Of a stretch of 64,000 nucleotides of DNA, positions 1 through 10,930 are shown piece by piece. The notes beneath the pieces are model-generated. The model had not been told where the DNA came from and made no database searches. It saw only the letters and a list, made by a program, of their open reading frames with translations. The DNA is from Calliphora vicina (Eukaryota; Arthropoda; Insecta; Diptera; Calliphoridae): positions 42,767,357-42,831,356 of the forward strand of contig NC_088781.1 of assembly GCF_958450345.1 (NCBI RefSeq). The letters are read 5' to 3'. Within the stretch, counting starts at the first letter, position 1. The number at the start of each line of letters is the position of its first letter. A program made the position numbers and the translations under genes.

Positions 1-1010
1 AAATAGGTAATGGATGGGAGGAAAGAGAGAGTAGTGTTTTTGGATATACGATTTGAACTTTTCCACATTGAAAATGACAGGAAACACGTAAGCGGCCAGT
101 TTGTTCGACATACGTATAGTCCGGCTAATGAATGAATTTTCCCTGTAGTGTGTTCTTGAAGGAAAAACGTGTATTACGTAAAAATCTGCTGGTATCAGGA
201 ACAAGTTCCTAATTTCTTCAGAACACATTCCATTGTAGTACCGATAGAACAGTGAAACGCAGCCCACATGGCGACGGTGCTTTAGCGAATCAATAGGGTT
301 GGACACCCTACTGTCACCAATAATCACCTTCGCCCTCTACGCGATCGTGAAGCTTCAAAATAGACTTTGAAGCATCGGCCCATATATGGGAGTTGTATTC
401 CATTTTCGGTCGGATATAGGTGGTGTAAATAGTGAGGAGATCAGATGGAGTGAAGTAATTCCTACACCGTTTCAGAAATACGAGACACTTGAATGCTTCT
501 TTCGACACTTGAAAAATGTGTTTAGACCAGAGGACATCACATTGTATTCTCAGCAAGAGCTTCTGATTCCACATTATTTACACCACCCATAAATACAGAT
601 GAAGCGTTCGTTTTTCAACATGCAACACTGAGTCATGCGAGCGTTGAAAGCGACCGTATTCGGCACGACCCCTTTGAGAGATTGTCAGCAAGTCCCATTT
701 AAATGGTGATTGGAACGACACCATTTTTCCGATAGGAAGGCTAACAATTCTCCCGTAGACCGTCCTCTACGGAAGCCATACTGACAGTCGTTAAGTAAAT
801 TGTTGGACTCCAAATATTTAACCAGATGGTAGTTTACCATATTTTCCGTAACTTTGGAAAGTGCAGAACAAATTGCTTTTGGATGGTAATTTCCTCTTTC
901 TTTTTAGAATCAGAGACTGGCTACAATGTTGACAAAGTGAAGGTTGTTTTGGATACATCACTTAACAGAACTGGTCTTCTTCGTTTCTTGCTTCTTTACT
1001 TAGGAGTTTG
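1..1010 (-). mobile_element. Non-LTR retrotransposon reverse-transcriptase relic (copy 1)
   Basis: Read on the minus strand, this is a decayed 3' half of a Jockey-like non-LTR reverse transcriptase. Around 860-760 the translation contains the RT thumb-side segment 'SKVTENMVNYHLVKYLE' and then 'QYGFRRGRSTGELLAFLS'. Around 560-330 comes 'FKCLVFLKRCRNYFTPSDL' followed by 'TYIRPKMEYNSHIWA'. The last 250 bases match the C-terminal block 'YRENSFF.RT.RMWN' of the same family, much more clearly kept in the second copy at 14490-15480. Frames are broken several times, so it is a pseudogene. It runs off the left edge of the window. Family placement beyond 'Jockey-like' is inference. Confidence 0.75.
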
Positions 1011-1201
1011 ACCCTTCACTTTACTGACACGAGCCTAAGAACCATTAACTCTATATCACTTAACACTGTTATAATGATATCCAATTCAGAGAAGGATCAA
1101 GCAGAGATGAGAGTTTTGTTGGTTAAAACATTTCCTTTATAGTTTTAAGTGAATTCCTCAATATTGTAAACCATGAATTGTACTTTTGAACCTAAACCAC
1201 A

Positions 1202-1447
1202 CACAGAGAAAAAGATTCGTGATAGCAAACGAATTTGTTGCCAATCGAATGATTCGGTTGCACACATAGAATTTTTCGGTTCTATGAACAGAAAGTCAGT
1301 TGATAAAGAAGAATTTCGGTTGAAGCAACCAAACATTTGTTATCCCTTCTAAAATATTGTAGCTACAACTGTAAAATTCGGTTACTAAGGTAGAATCGTT
1401 CGATTGGTAACAAATTCGGTTGCTATTACGAATCTGTCTTCTCTGTG
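1202..1447. mobile_element. MITE with about 55-bp terminal inverted repeats
   Basis: The left end CACAGAGAAAAAGATTCGTG at 1202 is repeated in inverted form at the right end, finishing CTCTGTG at 1447. The arms run inward about 55 bp with scattered mismatches and share the core CGAATTTGTT.CCAATCGAA. There is no coding capacity, so this fits a non-autonomous DNA element. No clear target duplication was identified. Confidence 0.6.
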
Positions 1448-1694
1448 CAGTAATATTAACAGATTTAAAACCATATACAAACTATTGCTCTTGTCACTTG
1501 TATGAGGATTTAGGAAAAAACATAACATTTCGTTAAATTAACCCCTGCTTGGGCATTATATCCACATGCATACTTCGAAGAATTTATCATTAATCCAAAA
1601 AGTGGTCGATTGGTCCAGATAAATGTGGAAAAATTCGAAGTGAAAAACTTATTTGGAGAATTGCTCCAAATATTTGTGTACAAAATTAGAGTAG

Positions 1695-1925
1695 AGGTTG
1701 ATATCCGGACTCACATTATAAAATAGCCATTATTACGTTGGTTGTGTGGCAAGTGGCACCATTCTGCTGGAACCACATATCGTCCAGGTCTATATCCTCA
1801 ATTTCTATCCATAAGAAGTCCATTATCATCTAGCGATAGTGAATACCACAACGAATCGAGGTTGACGGCTCTTCTGTCACAATATAGCGAACAATAGCAA
1901 TGTTTTCCGCAACATGCACAGGTGT
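1695..1925 (-). pseudogene. Tc1/mariner-type transposase relic (DDE core fragment)
   Basis: Minus-strand translation around 1820-1730 reads 'DIDLDDMWFQQNGATCHTTN', the well-known block surrounding the second catalytic Asp of a large IS630/Tc1/mariner family in insects (usual form FQQDGATCHT; here the Asp is replaced by Asn). Both sides decay quickly, and no terminal repeats were found. It belongs to the same family as the relics at 7005-7450 and 13330-13680. Confidence 0.65.
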
Positions 1926-2038
1926 TTTTGCATTTCCTTCAGACCCGGTTTTCTGGTCGATTATGCTGAAATGTCAAATTAAATTGGGCAAAAAACTTGA
2001 CGTTAAGGTGTGACTCACAATGTTTAGACCATCCTTTA

Positions 2039-2220
2039 GGGCACTGCAACACGTTCAATATATATTGACCGCGATCCAGTATCGCTATATTTATTGAACA
2101 TATAGCATATAGTATTGATGGATCTCGATCCAAATAGCAGAATAACCTAATTTTGCATGATCCATTACAATGGATTGTAATCCAAATATTACAATATATA
2201 TTGAACGTGTAGCAGTACCC
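2039..2220. mobile_element. 182-bp MITE
   Basis: The ends are inverted repeats: left GGGCACTGCAACACGTTCAA, right the complement of GGGTACTGCTACACGTTCAA, extending to TATATATTG (about 28 bp, two mismatches). A TTA triplet abuts each end and may be the target duplication. The interior is AT-rich and non-coding. Confidence 0.6.
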
Positions 2221-3899
2221 TTATATTAAACATTATAAAACATGTTTTGAGAATTTGCCTCTAGATGTGGAAGACCAAGCACATCGGGACTGCCCTTATA
2301 CTACATTAAACTTTATAAATTGTTACAGTTGTTGTTGATTTTTATTTGACAAAACAAACACCCCAGCAACTACACTATTTCCAATTATATTTCAGAAGCT
2401 TCTAACTGTATTGCAGAATATTTCAATTATATTTCAGAAGTTTCTAAATTGGTAATTTCTGAAATAAAAATTGAAATTTCTTAAATATAATTGAAATTTT
2501 TGGAAATATCTAATTGGAAATGGTGTAGCAATACTAAATACAATAGCATTAGTAAGAAATGTGATGTGGTATGATGTTTATATTTTTGTTATTGTGTTCT
2601 TGTTTGTTTGTTAAAATTAAACTTTTTGGTGTCGTTGATTTTTTAGTCATTCAGTCAGATAGTCAGTCAGTCAGTTCGTTAGTCAAATGTAGAGAAATAT
2701 TTAGGTGAGTTTAAAACTATAAGAGTATGTATGTTTATGTGGCGATATTCTCCAAAAAAAATAAATAAATGTATTATTAGACCTCTACTTTACTCACTCT
2801 TTAAATTGTGCTTTCTTTGGGGAATTTCTATAGTTGTTATTATTATTATTGTTATACATATTCATACATTCATCTCAAACTCCGCTCCACACCGCACCTC
2901 TCCCCTCCTTCACCCTGCACATACACACACATTTGTTGTTTTCCATGGTTGTCGTCGTGGAAGTTGTTTTTGTTTATGTTATTTATTCATTGGCTGCGTT
3001 GATAATCAGTTTGTTTACATTTTTAGTTGTTTTTGTGTGTTATTATTTATTTTTATTCTCCTTCTCCATTTTCAATTTGCACTTTGTGTGTGAGTGTCAA
3101 TGAGACGAGTGTTGTGTATGTGTGCGTGTGAGTGCATGTTTTTGTTTACTCTAAAAACTGTTCCTCATACCATCATCGCCTCTCTTCCCCTCCCTCCCCG
3201 GTGAGTGTGTATGTTTAATTTCCTATGTATTGCATAGGAATGGTATGGGGATTTTTTGGTTTGTTATTGTTGTTTTGTTACCCAGCTTAGCGTTGTCAGC
3301 CTTCGCTGCGTTGATATTTGCGCTAACAAAATAGCAACAAACATCATCAACTACACAAATACTTTTACATATTTAGACACTCATCACACCGACATAAACT
3401 TACACATTTACACACACGCATAGATTTTAAACGAGGATTGTTTGGGAAAGTTTTGAAGAAAGGAGCAATGTTTTTCTAGGAAATCGACTAACAAGTACTT
3501 GAGTATTAGTATTTTTGTATTTGCATAATTTTATTATTCTTCAACTTTTTATCATCCTTGTAAAGTAATGCCTGCATATCCTCCAACCTTGTCTTAATCA
3601 GCTCAGACTTTCCAATTATTTTACTAATTCATGCTCTTTAAATATTGATAATAGAGCTATACATTTGTTAGAGTGCTCTTGTACATTGTTCTAATATAAT
3701 TTCCCAAGAAACTCACACCAATTTTTGATCGTATTCTTCGGAATACGCCTACGTTTACAATGTGACTTTTTTATAAACTCGTCTCCGGGAATCAGATTTG
3801 CGGAATTCTGGTTTTGTTGCATTTTCGTCAAAAAACTATATTTTTCCTGGAGAAAAAAACTTCGGTTGATATAGCTGCTTGATTGACTGTAATTAGCCC
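2221..3899. other. Non-coding stretch, no gene recognised
   Basis: 2390-2525 holds a loose inverted repeat around ATTTCAGAAG and TTTCTGAAAT. 2640-3460 has fly-like non-coding composition: CAGT tetranucleotides near 2650, TTA/TTG runs, CA-rich patches, and a strong-looking donor (CCCG/GTGAGT) near 3200. This could be an untranslated exon, but nothing in the window proves transcription. The open frames here are low-complexity and look accidental. Confidence 0.4.
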
Positions 3900-4985
3900 A
3901 GTATGACTAGGGTCGTGAAAAGTTAGGTTCCATGGGCAGCCACACCTCAAGCAGCTGACTTGGGTCCATTCAAATTCTCATTGTGATACCCAAGCAGTAA
4001 ACAGCAGGGTATTTATTATACTTCCGTTGTCTCCAAGTTAAACCAACCAGATTCCCTGATGAAGGAGTAGATTCGTCGAAGACTCATCCTTGCTAGCTCA
4101 TCCAGGCATGATAGGAACGGAATTCCAAGGATGCGTTCCCTCGGGTTTATCAGAGCCGGGCATTGGCAGCATATGTAAGACATCGTCTCCACCTCCTCCT
4201 CATTATGACAGCTCTTGCCATAGTCATTGTACCGTAGGCCCAGCCTTCTAGCATGTGTCCCAACTATACGGTGTCCTGTTATTAAGGAAACAATTAGTCT
4301 TATTTGCTCACGACGAAATTCCATAAGTAGATTCGTCCTGTTGGCATCATATATGGGCCAAGTAGATCTCGTTATAACACAGGAAGGCTCGTTGGTCCAC
4401 CTGTTTTATGCAGTCTGATATAGTTTCTGCTGAACAGCCATCTTGCATCTAACAAGGGAAATACCAGAAAAGGGGTCTATCGCCTCATCATTCATCAACG
4501 CACCCTTTTTGGCCAATTCATCTGGTATACAATTACCCTGATTTCCATCGTGTAGCTATTCCGTTAACGGCAGCCTTGCTATCAGTAAATATACATATAT
4601 CACCAGGTATTCGATAAAACCTCAGCCAGTTGGATGCACGTTTAATGGCAGTAACTTCCGCCCAAAGAGCGGTACAGAAGTTAGGTAGCCTGAAGTAGGA
4701 TTTTAACCCAAAGTTATCAATAAAGAATCCTCCACCGACCCTGTTACCCCTTTTTGAGCCGTCGGTATATACCCTTATGGCATCGTCAGGGGGGAGAGTC
4801 CGCGCTGCCATAAATCCTTATTCGGGATTAAAATATGGAAATTCCTATCGAAAAATGGTTTTGCGATGCAGTAATCGACATTACTATGTAAGTGTCCATA
4901 AAAGTTTAGTATCTTAAAGTGCCCTTGGTCTTTACCAGACCACGAACAGCCAGCATTGTCGTGAAAACTATTTATAGTTTTTCTT
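3900..4985 (-). mobile_element. Non-LTR retrotransposon RNase H and C-terminal relic
   Basis: On the minus strand, from 4985 down: a linker containing 'FDRNFHILIPNKDLWQ', then an RNase H domain at 4811-4533 beginning 'AIRVYTDGSKRGNRVGGGFF' with the acidic catalytic pattern YTDGSK ... ALWAEVTAI ... IFTDSKAAV. Next comes the C-terminal region at 4324-4016 with 'LITGHRIVGTHARRLGL' and a Cys/His cluster (C-H-NEEE-ET-C-CPAL). This order (RNase H, then the zinc-knuckle-like GH..IG.HA block) is that of RNase-H-bearing I/LOA-type retrotransposons. The 3' end near 3950 shares 'cagc.gacttgggtcca' and 'tgtgatacc' with the element at 17540. Frameshifts separate the pieces, so it is a pseudogene. Confidence 0.8.
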
Positions 4986-5389
4986 CGGTACACATCCTAT
5001 AAATTATAAAATTTATTTTCGGATTTAGTTTGAAACAAGTTAAAAATATATGTTTACATCTTGTACTCATATCAGTGTTTGACCTATTATTAAGGAACTC
5101 AGCTCCGGTCTTCAGAATGATATGTAAACTCTGACGATATATTTGAGACACGCACTTTAATTGTTAGAGCATCCAAAGTAATAAGTTTCATTTAAGACGT
5201 GGATATTTTGTATTATTTTGTTGCAACCACATTTGACATTCGTAACACTTACTGATTGTTCATAGTCACAATGGAGGCTATGATGTATTTGCTGAATTTG
5301 TTTAATATAATAAGAAAATTCTTAGTACATATTCATCAACTGAGTAGCAGGATTTAATAAACACAACTTCAGTGATAGCCAAGCTGGAA
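4986..5389. other. AT-rich spacer
   Basis: No coding signal, terminal repeats or RNA-like structure was recognised between the retrotransposon relic and the tandem-repeat field. Confidence 0.4.
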
Positions 5390-6880
5390 TAAGATTAGGA
5401 AGTATGTTTATCACTTCCGAAATTGTTCAAGGAAATTGCGAGACATTCATCGAAAACACGCATGTGGAACTTCTAATAAACTTACAAACTAAACTGATAC
5501 CGACATTCCTTCAGTAATAGCCCAGCTGTAATACGATTTGGAATTATGTATATCACTTCCCCAATTGTACCAAAAGGTTGGGAGACATTTATCGAAAACT
5601 CGCATCTGTACCTTTCTAATATATTTACACACTGAAATGATACCGACATTCCTATTCTCCTTTATAGGGATTATTATTAATGGGAGATGGGAGAGAGAAC
5701 CATCACGTTCAGAGACTAGAAACATTTGACTCTTTATGATAGACAAGGAATAAAATTGGTGTAATAAGAAACTTCCAGGAACGTTTAGGTTAGCAGGATT
5801 ATATATTCATAACTTTACATTTTATATATTGCTTAGGGAAAGAGCGGTACAATCAATGGAAAATCATTCTGAAAATCTTGCTAAGTCATCATAAAAACTA
5901 AAACTGAGGTGCCTTTTCGTCTTTGAGAAACCGTATCTTTAATATCTACTTCATTATTAGTGGAGAATGGAACAAAAGAATCGACATATACCAAAAACAT
6001 CTGAATTATATTTCGTTGTAATTTATATGCCTCAATCTAATTGTGTTGATAACTGGCCACAGACTTTTAGATTCGTTTCTACGAAATGTCGCAATTGATC
6101 TTCTGATAATCTTGCAAACTGGACTTCGAAGAGCTTTTTCGACTAGTGTCTAATTAGGGTAATAGGAGACAGTGATTCTAAGATTCATTCTCCGAAAAAA
6201 TCGCAACTGAGCCTTTCTGATAAACATGCTATAGTTTTATCTAAACTGATATCGAAGTTCCTTTTCGTCTTTGAGAATCTATAACGTCTCAATGATCGTT
6301 CAACATGAATAGGCAAGGAACGAAAATCGAAGTTTATATAGCTCGAGATATGTATCGCAATCTAATTGTGGTGCTAACTGGCCACTGACTCTGAAATATC
6401 GCAACTGAGTCTTTCTGATAATCTTGTAATTTGTTTAAGTAAACTGACATCTAAATTCCTTTTCTTCAGTAAGAAGCCAAAGGCCGTATGTTTTATGTTA
6501 TTCGATGACATCTACTTGTTTATTAGTAGGGATTGAGAGAGAGAATCGACATATTCCGGAAACATCTGAATGATATTTCTACATTCACATAAAGAGAAGC
6601 AATATCTTATATGTATGTCTTTCCATGATATCAACTTTATTATTAATGGGAAATGGGAGAGAGAATCCAAATATACCAGAAACATCTGAATGGTCTCTCG
6701 ACATGAGTAGACAAGGAACATAATCTATGTCTCGATGGTTCGCCATCTAATAACTGACCACTGACTAACAAAATATCTAAACAGAAGCTTTCTGATAAAC
6801 ATGCAATGGTTCCAAGTGAACTTACGTGGAAGTGCATTTTCGTCTTTGGAAAGTCGAAAGCCGTATCTGTTATGTCTTAC
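5390..6880. repeat. Degenerate tandem-repeat field, mixed units
   Basis: The same phrases recur in the same order at least four times: 'CTTTCTGATAA.C.TGCAA', 'AAACTGATA.CGA.ATTCC', 'TTTTCGTCTTTGAGAA', 'TTATTA.T.GGGA.ATGGGAG' and 'AGAATCGACATATACC.GAA'. Anchors for the GGGAGAGAGAA phrase fall near 5690, 5965, 6535 and 6655, so spacing varies (roughly 120-290 bp or multiples). It looks like an old, diverged satellite-like array. Short open frames inside are by-products of the repeats. Confidence 0.55.
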
Positions 6881-7004
6881 GAGTGTTAGCTATTTCATGC
6901 TGTCGTAGTTTCATGAAGGTGAGGTGACTAAGAACGCTAACTTCATCAGTTTGATATTAATATTTCATACTAAGAATTTTACAATGTTCATCGGATCAAT
7001 TCAC

Positions 7005-7450
7005 AGGTCCAATTCTTGGTCAAATTCGGTCACCAAACGTATGGCTCAATAAAGTGATGGTTTCACGTGCTGTATTTCATTGTGCGCTGTCTTGTTGGAA
7101 CCATTTCTCCTCCAAATGATTTCCAATGATATGAGGAATAAAAAATCACAAATTATTTGATTGTAGCGTTCGCCATTCATTTGTATTTAAAGACAAATAA
7201 GCTTCTTCATGTAAATCGCACCAAACAGTGATTTTTTCAGGATATAATGGAGTTTCAATAGTGTCATGAGGATTGTGATCTCTCCAAAAATTATAATTCT
7301 CCTTATTTACATACCCGTTAAGCCAGAAATGAGCCGCATCTTTGAAGATGATTTGACGATAAAATAGCTTTATAAGTTTGGCAAGAATTTTGGAAATAAA
7401 TTTCCACGATTCGTAAACGTTGTTCTGGTGTAAGTCTTTGCATGGTGATT
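7005..7450 (-). pseudogene. Internally deleted Tc1/mariner-type transposase relic
   Basis: The minus strand starts near 7444 with the N-terminal helix-turn-helix segment 'MQRLTPEQRLRIVEIYFQNS'. After about 20 further codons it jumps directly to the catalytic core 'QIIFKDAAHFWLNGYVNKEN' and 'PLYPEKITVWCDLHEE', then 'EEKWFQQDSAQ' near 7110. The roughly 130 residues that normally lie between the DNA-binding and catalytic domains are missing, and there are frameshifts. The first catalytic Asp appears as KDAAHF (usual SDEAHF). Same family and the same type of internal deletion as 13330-13680. Confidence 0.7.
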
Positions 7451-9934
7451 TGCCAAAGTATACTGACAAAAAGTCAAACAGTTATCCCTATCCGTTATAT
7501 GGCGATGTTCTAGCCCGAACGTGTTTTGGTGTTCTAAAAGCAGAGTGGTAACGTGTCCGATTTGTGACTTTTTTTTGGATGTGGCTCGTCTTGAAGGACG
7601 AAAATTATTCAGTTCTGTTTATTTTTTGGGCACAACATTCGATTTGGAGCGAATAAAAATAACGACTGAAAGATTTATCACTAAACTTCAAAACGAAGAT
7701 GTTTACGTTGCAGTTTCTGCATGCTCTTCAAAACTTTAAGTCTTCACATTACAACTGAGCAATTATTTCTCAAAACATAAGTAGTAACACATGTTATTCA
7801 ATGTAATGTTAAAATTTTGCCAGTGGGTTCAATTCAACAACTGCCCTCGTTTACTTTTGCAACGAAGTGCAAATAGTAAAATGACAACGACAACAACAAC
7901 AATAAAAGCGAAAACAAACAACAGTAATAATAAAGTATGTGTAGTTGTTGTTTTTGCTGGAGTTGAATGTTTATTTTTTCCATCTTTTTTTTTTGTTTTT
8001 GTTATTATTGCTAAGTTTTTATTTATTTTTTAACGTTATTTTTATTTATTTTGTTCGTTTCGTATTTATTTATTTAATGTTTATTTTGTTGTTTTCTTTT
8101 TATTTATTTTTACTCATATTATTATTGTTTTTCCATAAACTCCTCTCGTACTCTGTGGTGGCATAGTTCTCTGCCATGGATGAATATTGTTGCTGTTGAT
8201 GTTATTGTATCGTAGTTGTATATTTTTGTTGCTGCTGCTGCTGCTTGCTACTCACAATTTTGTTATTGTTATTTCTTCAGGTTGTCAACTTTTGTTATAT
8301 TTTTTTGTTTTTTTATATGAATATAGTTGCTGCAGCTTTTAGTTGCTATTATTGTTCTTCTTTTTATTATTATTGTTATTGTTGGTTTTGCTGTTATTGT
8401 CGTGGTTATTTATTTTTTGTTGGTGACAATTTTTGTTGTTGTTGCTGCTGCTTTATTCTGTGCATTGTTTTGCTGTTTTCGATGAGAATGGCATACAAAA
8501 AAAAAGAAGGAATTTGTATATGCAGGAAGAAAAAATAAATAAACAAACCTTCTTCTTGGTCTTAATGTTATTGTTGTTTTGTATTATTTTATTTATTTCC
8601 AGTACAGTTACGATTTAAAAGGTTTTTTCCCGCTTCTCGAATTCTCTTCCTCTTTAATACTTGTGCAATGATTGAACAAGTATGACCATCATCAATTATT
8701 TGACTCATTCTTTTGTTGTCGTTGTCCTTGTTTATACTTTTATGCACTTGGTAAACAATTTGGCGTTTTTTTGGCCACATTATTTACCTAAAATTAAGCT
8801 TAATAGTGTTTGGGAGTTGATTAATTTTGGAACTGAACTTTTTGAATAAAACTTGGGCTTACAACAAATATTCTTTTCAATTTGTCCTAAAATTGTATTC
8901 AAACATCCGATATGACTTTCTATTTTGTGTAAAATCATTATTCTCGGATTCTTCTTCAGTGTTTGGATTAAATATCATTTACTAACATCCATATTTAGCG
9001 ATTACGCGCAGTGGAGAAGTAAATTAAAGGGGTTTCCAATATGGGCGAGTCAATGTTCACTGTTGTTTATAATTCTGTCACTGAAGCCATATCACCATGA
9101 CAGGTAAATCTGACTGATCAGTTCGTCCAAATGATCAATCTTTATTATCAAGCTAGTGTTCATTGCAAACGTTCGTTCGTTAGAAATTTGTGAAATTTTT
9201 GGAATTATTGCTGCTCCAAAACCAAACAAATCCACTAACAAAAATAAACATTCCAGGAATCATATCTACATGATTCTAACTCCTTTAACATTTTACACTC
9301 CATTTGCCTTATCCAAGATATGAAAATCAGAAATGGAACGCTCATTGAAAACTCTAAGGATATGCACAACGAAACTATTTAAGGACTATAGAGCTTTTCT
9401 CAGTTAGACTATACTGTATAAGTTGATTCCGGATCCACACTCCAATCATAACATGCTGTTGATGAGTTTAGGGTATCATGAAAGGAGAATCTTGGAGGAA
9501 TCATTCAATAGTATTAAGCATATATATTGCACCATAATTGGGATTTAACCAGATGATTTTCATTGAAACGTGAAAATAAAAAATAAGACTTTGAAAGCAA
9601 GATACGTCTAATGAAATGAAGCATCTAGCTTAGCATCCTCTTCCCATCTGGACGAGAACTTTATACAGTAATGCAATCACTTCCAGCACTCTATCTAATC
9701 TAACGACGACGACGATTGTTACTCGAATATATCCAAAGAACATTGCATCAAATAGGGAGTAAATGATTTAACGTTTTTATCAAAAGTAAAGATTCGTCAC
9801 AGTACAAAACTTGAAAATGGAAGGATGATTTTCGAAAAGCTAATCCTTGCACAACACTTAAATACATCAAACAAACCATTATAAATATGGTTTTGTAAGT
9901 TCTTCATTACATATATTGGGACATATAGAGGATG
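7451..9934. other. Low-complexity non-coding DNA, no gene recognised
   Basis: 7500-7740 is of unknown origin. 7870-8580 is dominated by T-rich triplets (TTG, TTA, CTG; a GCTGCTGCTGCTGCTG run near 8233) that open long but compositionally trivial frames. 8800-9900 is plain AT-rich sequence. Nothing supports a gene. Confidence 0.4.
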
Positions 9935-10930
9935 ATGGCTGTAAGGGACTTAATTGGCAGCACCCCACAGGCGGCTTTGGATATATTCCTAAACCTATTA
10001 CCCATTGAGAATTATGTTGAGAGTGTGGCGGCAAGGAATTTACTTAGGCTATTTGAAACCATTGCGGTTAGGTCACACTAGGATACTGTATGAGGCAGGT
10101 CTTATCGGTTAGGACATCATTCCGTCTGGAATTTCTGACCATAGAGTCGCGATCATTAACATCGGTGCCTCGCCCTCAGTAGAGTTCCCCAAGAGGGATA
10201 ATTGGGTTGGATCCGATAAACTGTTCAATGGTGGTGAAGATTTTACAGACGAATTACAGACTCTAACGAGTGCAGTGTCTTCCAGGCAGAGATCTTCGCG
10301 ATCTGGAAAGCCACAAAATTGATAAAGGAACTCGTCACTGGCTCTGTATTAGTTAGGGACAGTCAGGCTGCACTTAGGGCTTTGAAATGTTATTTAATAC
10401 ATTCCAGCTTAGTGGAAGACTGTAGGAGAGCTCTCGAAGAGTTATTATCAATAAGCTGGTGTTGGGTACCGGAGCACTGGAACATATACGGAAATGAGGT
10501 GGTAGATGAACTGGTCATACATGGTTCTGATTTAGATCATGGTACTAGGGAACGGCAGGTAAAACCTCCTATATGTCACTCTACAGCCTAATGTTTGAAA
10601 AATTCCGTGACTCAGCCAACCAATTCTGGAGTAGTAGGACGGATTACTAAGTGTCCATGGCGCAAGTCTCTTGCCCAACAACAAAACAGCATGTAACATT
10701 TTCTTCTCCTTAACCCGACATTACCTCTGGCTTCAACAAACACAATAGACTTGCGGAACTAAATTTCCTAGTGTGAAAGGGGTCAAACTGGTTTTATCAG
10801 GGGTATATATTGGCTATTTAAAAGACGTTCTACAGAGGGGAGAATCCATATCAAAAGAAATGGAAAGGGCTCCCGATGAAATAGTCATTGATTTGAGAAA
10901 TATATTGAATATATTATGTGTGTGATAAAT
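9935..10930 (+). mobile_element. Non-LTR retrotransposon relic with RNase H
   Basis: Plus-strand translation shows, in order, an endonuclease/RT-derived piece near 10080-10200 ('RILYEAGLIG', then 'SDHRVAIINIGASP'), and an RNase H piece from 10270: 'ECSVFQAEIFAIWKATKLI', 'VRDSQAALRALKCY' and 'WCWVPEHWNIYGNEVVDELV'. These are the Glu, Asp and His/Asp blocks of retrotransposon RNase H; the usual Gly of 'WVPGH' is changed to Glu. Several stops and frameshifts are present, and large parts of the RT are absent. Related to, but clearly diverged from, the relics at 3900-4985 and 51400-52190. Confidence 0.75.

Noticed and set aside
7791..8618. Hydrophobic frames resembling small membrane proteins
   Set aside because: Same cause: TTN-rich triplet DNA. 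There is no start context, conservation signal or partner exon.
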